The position numbers were made by a program, and so were the translations under genes. Of a DNA stretch of 64,000 nt, positions 1 through 10,253 are shown one piece after another (within the stretch, counting starts at the first letter, position 1; each line of letters begins with the position of its first letter). Source of the DNA: Gliomastix tumulicola (taxonomy: Eukaryota; Ascomycota; Sordariomycetes; Hypocreales; Bionectriaceae); the NCBI GenBank assembly GCA_001599755.1, contig BCHX01000003.1, positions 2,453,289 through 2,517,288 on the forward strand. The letters are read 5' to 3'. The notes beneath the pieces are model-generated. The model was given only the letters and a program-made list of their open reading frames with translations. It did no database searches and had not been told where the DNA came from.

Positions 1-1
1 G

Positions 2-381
2 CAATCGTTCTACGTATTCGAGGAGCTGGCGCAGGCCCCTTCTACATCATCGGCCTGGAGTCTGGTGTCGCAGGCCGTCTGCGAGCTTCATCTGGGACGG
101 ACAGAAGAGGCGCAGGCTGCCCTTGAGCAAGCCCTTCAGAAGGAGCCGGAGTCCGCCCAGGCTATTGCGAATTCCCTTGTTCTAGCGCTCATCTCTGGCC
201 AGGACGCTAGCGAGTTGACCGAGTATGTTCGAAGCTTCCCTCTCCGGTTGGCTATCTCTAATCATCCTCCAGAACCCTGCAGAAGGTCGACCCTTCTCAC
301 GCATTACTTGTCGATCTGGAGGAGAAGAGCTCCTTGTTCGACAAGGCCGCCAGCAAGTACAAGCCTAAAGTATCGGCATAG
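2..381 (+). CDS. sec28: coatomer epsilon subunit (COPE/Sec28), 3' part
   Basis: C-terminal 109 residues of the epsilon subunit of the COPI coat, which acts in retrograde Golgi-to-ER vesicle traffic. The gene enters from the left edge. The visible helical TPR-like sequence includes LGRTEEAQAALEQALQKEP and ends in KYKPKVSA. One intron (223..272) has donor GTATGT, branch CTAAT and acceptor CCTCCAG. Splicing joins LTE to TLQKVDPSHALL and restores the family C-terminus; reading through the intron gives an unrelated tail. The exons are 2..222 and 273..381. Family assignment rests on the recognised TPR/C-terminal pattern. Confidence 0.88.
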
Positions 382-536
382 AGAGTTCCACATAATCGTG
401 CGGGCATGTGTAATGAATAAGCGTTTCCACGGTTCAATGGATCATAGACTCATGGGTATCATCTCTTTCTCATTCATCCGTGTGCGTGACTGCTACTTAT
501 TTGTCCCTACCAAAAAAAAAAGCCCTTCACAGCCGC

Positions 537-1499
537 TCAAGCCGTACCGAGAAAATCATCTATCTCCAGCATCTTCTCCTCCACCGAGAGAAATCGCTTC
601 CGACCGCGTCTCCTCACAACCGCCGTGCTAGGTTCCGAATTCGCTTTTTGGTGATGGGAGCTCTCCGTGCTGACATGCGAGTCCTCATTGTCTTGGCTGT
701 ACAAGGACACATCCGTGGCGTCTTTGGACGGGGTTGACGGCGGATCTTTGGAGAGATGCTCGGTGTCTTCGGTCTCCTCCAACTCTTCATTAGAGATTTG
801 GAGGTAGGAGCGCACCGCGGCCCAGAACTCGTTGACCTCCTCGGGATCTCGATGCGATCGCGGCGCGGCGTCTTGGTGACTTGTGTTGTTCTTGCGTGAT
901 GCCGATGATCCGGTGCTAGGTCCATGTTCTGTGCTGCTGATTTCGTTTCCTTCAGGTGTTTGACTTTCAGATACAGTCTTGGAAGGCGATGTGGCGGATG
1001 ATGTGTTTCCGTCGAGAGGCTTCACTGAGAAGACGTCTTTCTCAATGATCTTATCCAGACAACGGGCCAGAGGACTCTCAGTGTAGTACTCCCGATACTT
1101 GAGCAGCGTCAACGAGTACTCCTCCACATCCGGCGCCATTGGCAGACAATGCTGCGGCGTGAAGGGCACAGCCGCCACAGAAGTCTTGGAGCGTGTCGAA
1201 GCAGTCTTGCTCCGAGCGTCTGAGCTGACAGAGGTGGGCGTCTCGACCTCCTCCCTGGCCGACGACGACTCGATCCACGCCACGATGGCCTTGACGGAGG
1301 TGCTGCCGCCGCCGTTCCTGTGCGTCGTTGCGTCGCGGCTGTCGGTCTCCCGCGGGGACGAGGTTCGCCTGCCGCCGAGGTTGGCGGAGAAGCTGCCGGG
1401 GATGCCTCTGCGCTCGATCTTCCGGTTCATGATGCTCTGGTCCGAGGCCTGGCTGCTGCTCCGGGTCGTCACCGAGTCGCTGGACCGGATGGTCGCCAT
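537..1499 (-). CDS. hypothetical Ser/Thr-rich protein
   Basis: Single-exon frame of 320 residues, convergent with the coatomer gene and ending about 155 bp from it. I do not recognise the family. The protein is rich in Ser, Thr and charged residues and looks mostly disordered. A short ordered-looking core lies near residues 115-155 (PFTPQHCLPM to LARCLDKIIEKDVF) and another near 225-245 (EEVNEFWAAVRSYLQI). It ends with a basic patch, RRRGRKRF, followed by an acidic helix-like tail. No signal peptide or membrane segment is visible. The ATG at 1499 is in a good context before an open frame. It could be a nuclear regulatory protein, but that is a guess from composition. Confidence 0.6.
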   Translation of the reverse strand: MATIRSSDSVTTRSSSQASDQSIMNRKIERRGIPGSFSANLGGRRTSSPRETDSRDATTHRNGGGSTSVKAIVAWIESSSAREEVETPTSVSSDARSKTASTRSKTSVAAVPFTPQHCLPMAPDVEEYSLTLLKYREYYTESPLARCLDKIIEKDVFSVKPLDGNTSSATSPSKTVSESQTPEGNEISSTEHGPSTGSSASRKNNTSHQDAAPRSHRDPEEVNEFWAAVRSYLQISNEELEETEDTEHLSKDPPSTPSKDATDVSLYSQDNEDSHVSTESSHHQKANSEPSTAVVRRRGRKRFLSVEEKMLEIDDFLGTA

Positions 1500-2485
1500 G
1501 GCGGAGATGTTGAGTGGTGGTCTCGGGCTATTCAGGCATGTAGGAAGGTTGGATTTGCTGCTTTGAAGGATGAACGAGGAATCCGAAAAGACAGAAGAAG
1601 ATGAAGAGAATAGAATAGGGATGAAGAATTACAATATGAGGTGTGCAAAGGTACAAGAGGTATGAAAGGCAGAATCTAAGGTGATAATGTGTGAAAAGCG
1701 ATCGGACTTTCAGATCAAGCCCAGCAAGAACGGACCTGGTGGTGAAGAGCAAGTGGGAGAGAAGTGAGAACTCTCTGAGTTCACACTGCTAGCTTCCCAT
1801 ACACCATCCTGCAGCTTCCCCTCCCTCCCCATGAGTTGATCAACTCAGATTGATTAGAGGCTTCCTTCCATTCAAACTGCCCTTGGCATTCTCCTCCGGC
1901 AGAGCCAGTCCGTGCACACAAGCCACAAAACCCCCTCAGAAACAAGCAACAAAGATAAACAGAGACTCGCCCTGTTGCATAAGCTTTCATTCACCAAATG
2001 CCCGGTCAATATGTTGGCATGTGCACCACACCTTCGTTGTCTATGGGGCTTAAGAGGTTCGAGCCTAGAACCTCTTGTTTTCGTTTGCTCACCCTCCAAG
2101 CCGTTGGCCGACCAAACATCAAGACTACTACTATGGGTAGTGTAACCCCACGTTCCGAATCTGGGACTTTATGATCTGTAGTCTCGGTTGTGGCTATTTA
2201 GAACCGTTACAGGATTGCTTTGAAGACAATCGTTTGGGCACGCTGCCATCTTGCACTACGTAAATGAAGAAAAAGTATTTTCATTGGCTTAGATCATAAA
2301 AAACCATCTATTCATCCAACGTAAACTCGCTCAAATAAGGAGTCGTGTCCACTTGAGGCTTCGACATCAAGATGTCGACACTGGCCCCAGTAATGGAAAC
2401 CGTCCCGCTTGTCTATTTTTTGTCCCATCCAACAACCCCCTCGAGAGGGGGAGAGAGAGAGAGAGAGAGGGAGGGAAAAATCCGC
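1500..2485. other. intergenic region with GA microsatellite and hairpin
   Basis: Upstream region of the unknown Ser-rich gene and downstream region of mbf1. It contains a perfect 9-bp inverted repeat with a 7-nt loop (2052..2076) and a (GA)n run (2451..2469) in the probable mbf1 3' UTR. No gene was seen. Confidence 0.6.
2451..2469. repeat. (GA)n microsatellite
   Basis: An uninterrupted GA dinucleotide run lies just downstream of the mbf1 stop codon, probably in its 3' UTR. Confidence 0.9.
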
Positions 2486-3072
2486 TCACTTCTTCTTGGC
2501 AAACCTGGGGGCGCCAATGTCGGCACCCCGAAGCTTGACATTCAGAACCCTCTCCATGGCGGCGAGCACCTTCTGGTCGGGCGTGGCGGAGCCCCTCTCG
2601 AAGTCGGCGACGATGGCCTGCGTCGTGTTGCACTTGGTGGCGAGGTCCTTCTGGGTCATCTTGGGCTCCATCTTCTGGCGGGCGCCCGAGATGGCGTCGC
2701 CGACCTGCTTGCCGACCGTGTTGGGCTTGATGATGTCGTCGGAGCGGTCGACCTTGGTGAGGCGCTGGCCCTCGCCCGTCGAACCGGTCTGTTTTTGGCG
2801 GGGTCAGCCTATCGGAGTTGCCTTGCCAGGTGGCGGTCTATGGAAGGGGACGGTCGCTCGAGGGCTGGGACGCTCGTTGCGAGGGAAAGAGAGGGATTGT
2901 GTCGACTCACCTGGTTGGCGGTTCCGTACTTCTTCTCCGTGCTGAGGATGCCGCCGGATCGCTGGGCAGCGTTGAGAGCGGCGTTCCCTCGGACGACGGT
3001 CTCTCGCTGAGCCTGACCGGGGCCCCGGACCTTAGAGCCAATCTTGGTCACTGAGCTCCAATCGTCAGACAT
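2486..3072 (-). CDS. mbf1: multiprotein-bridging factor 1 (MBF1)
   Basis: Transcriptional coactivator that bridges bZIP activators and TBP; in yeasts it also helps prevent ribosomal frameshifting. Two exons, 2911..3072 and 2486..2788, encode 154 residues, the usual length. The N-terminal MBF1 domain begins MSDDWSSVTKIGSK. The C-terminal half is a Cro/C1-type helix-turn-helix (MTQKDLATKCNTTQAIVADF) followed by PDQKVLAAMERVLNVKLRG and a lysine-rich end. The intron (2789..2910) has donor GTGAGT and acceptor ACAG, and joins TANQ to TGSTGEG in phase 0. The divergent gene downstream encodes a DUF1365 protein. I see nothing unusual in the coding sequence. Confidence 0.95.
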
Positions 3073-3788
3073 CTTGCCGGTAGTTTGTTGGTAGTTTCGT
3101 GCGGCGGTGTTTGGGGTTATGCGGTAGAGAAAGAAGGTTGGAAAAAGTTGAAAAGATCTGCCGTTGTTGATGATGATGATGGTTCCAACTTCTCCGTAGG
3201 TAGTCGCGTGTTCTGAGTCGGACTGTGGGGCGGCTGCCTTTCGAATGCCACTCGGTGATGACTCATGCGGGGCACTGGAAGCTTCTAAGCTGGGCTTCTC
3301 TGACAGCAGAAGTGGGCTGTGTTTGTTGTGTCACTAACATAAGACAACTGTGTGCTCTTCTCAGGCACTGCATATCAGGCGAATATGTGCGAAACATCAA
3401 CGAGAAGATTCAACTACCTGAGTCTGGAATCCGGTCGTACGTTTTAAGGGTTCTTTGTATCCAATATGCTAAATCAGGCTGTTTCCTTAGGCCGACTAGT
3501 GTTAGCATATACTTTCTTTCGCACTAAATGTGTATGCGCCCCAAGGTTCACTTTTATCACACTATCTGCAACTGCAGTGAACCTGGGGACTCGAAGTCGT
3601 CATTAAGGGTAGTAGGTAGCTCGCACCTTGATGGTCACGACCTCAACCGTGCTAGTAGTTGGAGGTCCTTGAAGCTCTTCCCATTTCTCTCAAAGATATC
3701 AATTCTCTCCTTTAAGCACAATTCTGTCGTTCATTTTCCATTCTAGTCATCCTTCTGATGGGAGCGCTTCGTGTCACTGCTCGCCCTG
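3073..3788. other. divergent intergenic region mbf1 / DUF1365 gene
   Basis: Shared upstream region of about 0.7 kb. It holds a TGATGATGATGATGG run near 3168-3182 in the probable mbf1 leader. No coding sequence or RNA gene is recognisable. Confidence 0.5.
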
Positions 3789-5754
3789 ATGGACGGCATC
3801 ACAGAGGACTCACCCCTTGCACCGGTGCTCCTCATCTGGGACTACGCCGAGCGCCTCACTGAGGCTCCTGGGGTGCAGTACGCTGTCCTCTGGATTGCGG
3901 TGCATATACTGCTTTTCGGCGTGCGACGAGATCTCGTTGCACCTTCGCTTCTATTATGGTATTGGAGCCATGCTTTGATAAAGCAACTGGTGCCTCAGGC
4001 ACTCTCTTTGAAGACAGCCTTGGCCTTGCTGGTGGCCGTCCTCGCTACGTCATTCATCAAGGCAGGGCTCAAGTTCTTCTTGGTCGGAGAGTCTGGAGCT
4101 TCCTGGTCTGGACCGGCCATTCCCTACTTCATCCCCTGCCGCACGACTCACGCTAGGTTCTTCCCGAAGAAGCACTCCTTCTCTTATTCATACCTACTTG
4201 TCGGGGTTCCTGTGGGGTGCCGTGCGAATGTCAACGGAATGCTGTCAATGGACTTTGGCAATGGTGGCTCAGCATGGTATGACGTTGATCCAGCAGACTA
4301 TCTTCAGAGAGGGTCAGGTCACCTCGGACTTCGAGGCAAGCTGGACAGTTACCTCGTCTCACAGGTTCGATAAAGAGCTCAATGGCTCTCTCGATTCATC
4401 CCGGCTGACTGACTAATAGGGCGTCGACCCTTCAGACTATCCTCACGCATACTTGTTGACTGCCGCCCGATTCATGGGCTATCATTTTAATCCCGTCTCG
4501 TTTTGGTACCTCTACTCTCGAGATCGTCTTCCCTCCGCTATAGTTCTGGAGGTAAACAACACCTTTGGCGAGAGGCGGCCGTACCTGGTGCTGCGAGACT
4601 TCGATTCAGAAGCGAGAAACCTGCCCCCCAAGGTTGACAGACATGGTCATGACCTGGAGCAGAGCTCGCCCAGGGCACGTATCAAGAATAAATGGAAGAA
4701 AGACTTTCATGTGTCCCCTTTCAACTCTCGCAATGGGCAATACTCACTGTTAGCTTCGGATCCATTGGGTGAAAATTTTGACGAGTTCCGCGATGTCGAC
4801 ATCACGATCAACTTGACATCTTCCAAAGGCCAGCCAAAGCTCGTGGCGCGACTCTTCTCAGAGGGCAGCGCGATCGATCCTTCAAGGATGGCGACACCTG
4901 ACAAGGTCAGCTTTCTTTTGAAGTGGTTCTGGGTTGGGTTTGTAACGTTCCCTCGGATCGCGAAGGAGGCTTTCACACTTTTCTTCTCGCGCGGATTGCA
5001 TGTCTGGTATCGACCAGAACCCCTGAAGGACAGCATGGGCCGACATGCCGACGCGGCTGAGAGAAGTCTTGAGCCAATCTTCCGATGCTACCTCCAACAT
5101 CTTGTCGAGCACGCAATGGAGCCGATCACGGTCACGTACACGCCGAGCGGCATCCCGGATGCACCTGAAGAGACATTCCAGTCTGCTGCTCTGGCCGATA
5201 GGTCGGAGTCCGGTGACCACGTCCACATCAAGATTCTGACGCCAGCCTTCTACACTCGCTTCATTGGCTACGCACACGATTTCGAAGCGATATTCTGCGA
5301 ACTGGCCGAGAGTTGCACCATCTGGGCCGACAAACCTGACCTATTACCCAAGATCTTCCTGAAGAAGCCACCGCCCCCATTGCATACGTCAAGCATCCTG
5401 GACTTTGTCCTATCCAAGATAATCAAGCGCCTACGGCAGAGACCGCCGGCCATCAAACGCCCGATGACATCCGCTGAGGCGGCGGCGACCGCGACCACGC
5501 CGCGAAGAACAGTGGACATCCGTCTCTTTCGCATGTCCGCGATGGATGCATTCGTTCTGGGGCAGGAGAACTCCGGCCTCGCGAGGACGTATCAAGGCAC
5601 GGCGATACAGGTCCTCGCCGCGCAGCGATTCTTCTTCGGGCACATGGAAGCCGTCCGGATCCTCTGCGCTGCAGGTCGCCTCGGTCTATCAGCGGCTCTG
5701 GCAGCCACTGCGACGTGGGCTCTGGAGACGCTGCTGATACCGGCGGCGGCGTAG
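3789..5754 (+). CDS. DUF1365 domain membrane protein
   Basis: Protein of 636 residues in two exons, 3789..4364 and 4420..5754. The short intron (4365..4419) has branch CTGACTGAC/CTAAT and acceptor ATAG, and joins YLVSQ to GVDPSDYPH. The N-terminus has two or three hydrophobic segments (VLWIAVHILLFGV; ALALLVAVLATSFI). The DUF1365 core then begins with IPYFIPCRTTHARFFPKKHSFSY and contains the family hallmark YHFNPVSFWYLYSRD, in which a histidine-asparagine-proline triplet is conserved. DUF1365 proteins are often encoded beside cyclopropane-fatty-acid synthases in bacteria; their biochemical role is unsettled. The start at 3789 is the first in-frame ATG. The C-terminus has another hydrophobic stretch (ALAATATWALETLLI). 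Confidence 0.85.
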
Positions 5755-7043
5755 AGGGAGAGACTATTTCAAATACGTGCGTCCGTTATATGCATGATTA
5801 TTATTTTTCGCCCAAAGGCGAAGCACGTCCCCTTCCCTTTCCCCCGTTTTGCCACGAGGCAAGAGGCCCGAGACATGCATGACATTACGGGCATGGTGGC
5901 AAAGGACCGGCCCCCGCCTTATGCATCACCTCGCAGCTGTCACACACGCTTTCAGAAGAAATCCTTTGGCGGATGCGCGCGCCTCTGCGGCATATCCGGC
6001 ACAACGGAGCAACAGGCTGTCAACCGCGCGGGCGTCTTAGAAAGCAGAGGGCACCCTTATCTGTGGCGTCTAATAAGACGGGCAATATCCAATTGCTTAC
6101 GGGATCCTTTTTCCCCCTTCCCTGCGCCAGCCGGCCGACACAACCTAAATTCCTAATTCCAAATACTTGTCGCGCGCAGAACCGGCCACGCCTGGAAGTG
6201 ATTGGCCAGATTGGCCAAAACGGCGATACTACCCTCTTTCGATCCGGCTCCAGAACCCCCAAAGACGTGGGTCGCTGGGTGGGAAGAAAATCCAACCTTC
6301 CAGTTAGAGTTGAGCTCTGTCGCGGCCCGCCTTGGGGGCAGAACAATTGGCTTGACACATCGAGGGCTAGTCCTCGCCTCGAGGACCAGCACTAACAGAC
6401 AGGACTAAGCGGGGGGGTGACAGCATGAGCTAGGCATGACGAAGGCCACAAACAGTGTCGACTTTAGCCGTCGTATCCCACGAGCTTCGAATTCCAGAGG
6501 GATTGAGGTGTGTGGATGGACGGACGGACGGATGCAGGCATGGATGGATTGCTTCTGGGTCATGGCTTCATCACGTCAAACGCCCTGCATGGACCACCAG
6601 CAAAGACAATTTGATATTTGACGACCCCAACGTGATTGGAGCTCTTGCGAGACACCCAGAAGCAACGCCGCGAGGATCACACGTCATACGTTTCAATCAT
6701 TGATAGCCATCGGCCGAAAACCCACTGCAAGCTTTGGCCCCTCCACCACCTCTTGGCCTCCGATTGCTACCCCGCCAGTGACCCCTCCATTGCATTGCAG
6801 CAGCTATCGCATCCTTAGCTTGAGGTGGTGGTGGTGGTTACTAGTATGGTGGTTTGACAGCACAGGAGGGGCGTTGCTTTTGCCTCGAGCTATCTGTTGG
6901 CTTGCCATTCCATTGCCTATAAGAAGCTCGACGGCTGCCCTCTCCCGAGTCAACCCATCTTCAATCCATCCCAAACTACTCCAATTCCAAGCCTACTACT
7001 CTCAGCTATACTCCCATCACCCAACCACCACACATAAACCAAC
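5755..7043. other. intergenic region upstream of the GFA gene
   Basis: About 1.3 kb without a convincing gene. It is moderately GC-rich and carries short GGAC/ATGGA repeats near 6517-6545. A TATA-like box and pyrimidine-rich leader of the next gene lie at its right end. Confidence 0.5.
6918..6925 (+). promoter_or_regulatory. TATA-like box of the GFA gene
   Basis: TATAAGAA lies 119 bp upstream of the ATG at 7044. It is followed by a C/T/A-rich leader ending ACCAACATG, a typical fungal promoter layout. Confidence 0.45.
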
Positions 7044-7656
7044 ATGCCTCTCACCGGACACTGCCTTTGCAAGGCCGTCACCTACACGGCTGACGTCGAA
7101 GCCCCCCTCCTCACCGGCTACGACCACTGCGACGACTGCCAGCGCCAGAGCGGCTCTGCCTACTGTTCGTCCCTTCCCCCCCTTCTTAGCATTCCCAACC
7201 CCTCGTCCATCTCCCAACTAACATCCTCCTCCTCCTCCTCCTCCTCCAGCCCTCGTCGCCGTCGTCCCCAAGGACAAGCTCACCATCAACGGCCCCATCA
7301 AGAAGTGGGAGGGCAAGGGCTCCTCCGGCAACTCCGTCTGGCGCCTCTTCTGCTCCGAGTGCGGCTCCCCCATCGCCCACGACCCCGACGCCGCCCCCGA
7401 GATCATCGCCCTCAAGGCCGGCACTCTCTCCACCGAGATCAAGCAGAACCTCAAGCCCGTGCGTCTTGCCCCTCCTCCTCTGACGAGAGACAAAGAGGCC
7501 GCCCCTCTCTTCTTCTCCCTCGTCTCGCATCCCGTGCAAAAGAAACAAGACACTAATATTTCGTTGCCTGTCTAGGATACTGAGATCTGGGCCACCTCCA
7601 AGCTGCCCTTCGTCCAGGAGACCCTGGCCAAGGTCTTCCAGCACATGCCCGAGTAA
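7044..7656 (+). CDS. GFA/CENP-V domain protein (glutathione-dependent formaldehyde-activating-like)
   Basis: Small zinc enzyme-like protein of 136 residues in three exons (7044..7164, 7250..7458, 7576..7656). The zinc-ligand cysteines of the GFA/Mss4-like fold are visible: GHCLCKAV, HCDDCQRQSG and FCSECGSPI. Intron 1 has an unusually long CTC-repeat pyrimidine tract before its acceptor and branch ACTAAC. Intron 2 has donor GTGCGT and acceptor CTAG. Splicing restores YSLVAVVPKDKL and NLKPDTEIWATSKLPF, as in the family. Members are thought to act on formaldehyde-glutathione adducts, though most fungal paralogues have no known substrate. Length and cysteine spacing are normal. Confidence 0.92.
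7226..7247 (+). repeat. (CTC)n tract in intron 1 of the GFA gene
   Basis: CTC triplets run directly into the 3' splice site and form the polypyrimidine tract. Confidence 0.8.
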
Positions 7657-7960
7657 ATATCCTCGACTGAGACGCGAGGACATTGGGAAAGGGTTTCAAA
7701 ACGATTACAGTCTGCAGCTCGGAATTGAGGATAGACGGGCGCCATAGCAAGTTTGTATAGGGAAAAATGAAAACTTGTCCTTAATGTGCAACGCTTTCTC
7801 AGCCAGGATTTGTCGCACGTGCATGCCCTCAACAACGGGGGCGAAGATTGTGTGCGGACAGAGCGAAAACAACAACGCCAAATATATTGGCTGTCTCGGT
7901 GAGAATACCTATCTATCGTTCTATACTACCAGTTGAGTCGTCATGCGTAACTGCATACCA
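7657..7960. other. convergent intergenic region
   Basis: Region between the 3' ends of the GFA gene and the proline/glutamate-rich surface protein gene. No feature recognised. Confidence 0.5.
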
Positions 7961-9272
7961 TTACAGAGTGAACATCACGGCAGCGGCGAGAAGCGCAACT
8001 GCTGTCAGAGCCTGACGAGAAACCCAGATGCCAGGAGCAACACTCTCGTCGCCATCCTCCTCCTTGTCCTCCCTCTTGTCGTCCTCATCGTCCTTCTTGG
8101 TGTCTGTCTTCTCCTCTTTGTTTTTGTCGTTGTCCTTCTTGTCGTTGAACTTCTTGCCAGAGGTCTTCTTGCTCTTGTCGTCCTTATCCTCTCTCTTGCT
8201 ACCAGTCTCTTCCGCCGACTGGGTCGTTGTCTTTGACCCCAGGTCAGAGGCTGTGGTGTTCGCCGTGGGTGCGAATGGGTGGCCTTCCGCGAAGAAAGTA
8301 TCGACTCCCTCAATGACCGTCGGCATCGCGACCGGTACAGTGAATGAAGTGAGGTCTTCCAAGGCTGTCGGATAGGCAGAGGTGATGGCCTCCAGGTTGG
8401 GCTCGAAAGCAGGGATCGCAGCTTGCTCGCCAGAGCCAGGAGAAGGGACGACCTCGCCGTTAGGCCCGGGAACACCCTCAGGGGCAAGTTCAGGGGCAAA
8501 CTCAGGAGCAACCTCGGAGGCGAACTCAGGGGCAACTTCAGGGACCAGTTCAAGGGCAGGCTCGGGAACAGGTCTAGGGACACCTTCAACGCCAGGGGCA
8601 GGGACGGGTTCGAAACCAAAGACAGGGATGGGTGCAGGAGCAAGCTCAGGACTGACTTCAGGAGCGGGGACAAGAGTACCATCTACCTCAGGCAGAGAGT
8701 CCAGAACGTCGGCACGAGTGTCAACAGGAGCTTGGTCATTGACCGGGTCCTCTTCGTTGTTCCACTCAGAGCATGATGCCTCAATGGCTGCTTCAAGGTC
8801 GTCGATGTGAGCTGCGTCGATCAGAACCGAGGGATCTTCCTCGACCTGGCGTTTCTGGCGGGACCCGCGGCAGTCTGCCCAATTCTTGCGGAACTCGTCG
8901 TCGCAAAGGCAAGGAATGGGCTCTCCAAGGCAGCCAGCGATGAAAATGCCGACAATGCCGCAAGGTCCATCTGCAATAGATGTCAGCTCAGTCTGTCAAA
9001 ACAAAGTGTGGTCAGGGGCTGCTACCTTTGTCGGATCTGTCCTTCTTGCTCACGTCTCTGATCGAGATGTCGTGGCCTTGCTGGTTCTCCAGCTCCTAGG
9101 CGGAGTGCTTGGTGATATCATCAACGCAGTCCAGGACATCGTCAACGTCGTCGCAGTTGGACGGAGCTGCAGCGGCAATCAGGATCGCATTGTCAGACGC
9201 GCTGGCGCCAAAGGCGTCAATCAAGCTGGCCGCAGAGGCGGCGGGTCCGGAGAGGGTTGTAGAGAGGCTCAT
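7961..9272 (-). pseudogene. Cys-rich, Pro/Glu-repeat surface protein gene with one in-frame TAG (or an extra tiny intron)
   Basis: Two exons, 9026..9272 and 7961..8970, joined by a clear 55-bp intron (donor GTAGCA, branch CTGAC, acceptor TTGCAG), keep one reading frame of about 418 codons except for a TAG at 9096..9098. The N-terminal part has paired cysteines (SNCDDVDDVLDC, then DGPC, AGC, PCLC, WADC), a pattern resembling extracellular CFEM-like modules without matching them exactly. Next come a KR site, an imperfect repeat of VPEVAPEFA type (8450..8690), a Lys/Asp/Glu-rich stretch, and a hydrophobic C-terminus (ALTAVALLAAAVMF) that fits a GPI signal or membrane anchor. The TAG could be removed by a 51-nt in-frame intron (GT at 9146 to the AG of the TAG) with a poor branch site. 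Otherwise the gene is broken. Confidence 0.55.
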
Positions 9273-10253
9273 GATGAAAGCGTTGATGAGAATGATGGTG
9301 TAAGAAAACTTGTGATTGAGCAAAAAGTGTTGTGTGATGATGCCAAAAGTTGGATGCCAAAAGCTGTGAATATGCGTGATGGTGATGTGGGATGAAGGAG
9401 AGAGAAAACAAAACAGAGAGATGGGGGGCGAGGGCGTCCTTTTTAAATGCCTGGCTGGGGAGGGAAGCCTTCTTTCCTGCTTAGACACTTTCCTTCTTCC
9501 TGTCCGGTTTGGGGAAGGCGCAGGCGACAAGAAGCGAGAGGAGATGCTCGCCCGATGCAAGGAAGGAAGGAATATGGCACGGCCTTATTCACAAGCCGTC
9601 GTCGACTTCTTTCCTGATATTGACGCCTTGGAGAGGGAAAAGGTGTCACCTTAGCGAGTGCGAAGGGCCAGAAGCATTCTGCCAGCAGAGCAACTGCCTC
9701 GAGTTTCCACTGTGGCATTATTTCCCTGTTGCAGGAGCATCACGTAGCATCTCAAGGGAGGTAGCTACTATGACTTACCTTATACGCGTGGCATGCAGCT
9801 TCCTGGAAGAGGAATCTTTGGCCATTCAGAATGCGCTGGGCTCGCTTCGGCGTCACGAGCCCATTTTACAGGGCACCAGTCGGATTGGACAGGCAGCCAA
9901 GCACTGTAGACAATGAGACCCCGAGAGAATTAAGATGATGGCAAATCCCAGTCTTTCATTAGCATCTGACAAGCAATGCATAGCGTTGCGTCTTCTACCA
10001 ACGTGGCCGCCGAGGCCAGACTGTGTCGAGACTTGGGATGTCAGATGACTAACACGGAAACGATGAGGTGATATATCAACACCGCATGAAACATTCCAGG
10101 CCAAGTGACACTTCAACATATATACTAGTACTTATTTAGAGAGGAAATGCAGCTGACACCGATAAATGCATAGAATTGACGATGAGGTGCGTCTATAAGT
10201 AAGTATATAATATAGTATAGGGCCGAAACAAGTGGCGTTGGGAACTTGATTCG
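9273..10253. other. intergenic region
   Basis: About 1 kb between two genes on the minus strand. It holds the upstream region of the Pro/Glu-rich protein gene and the 3' flank of the next. No gene or repeat recognised. Confidence 0.5.

Noticed and set aside
2040..2080. Possible tRNA gene from the GGTTCGAGCC string
   Set aside because: No matching acceptor stem, A box or anticodon arm upstream; the string is part of a simple hairpin.
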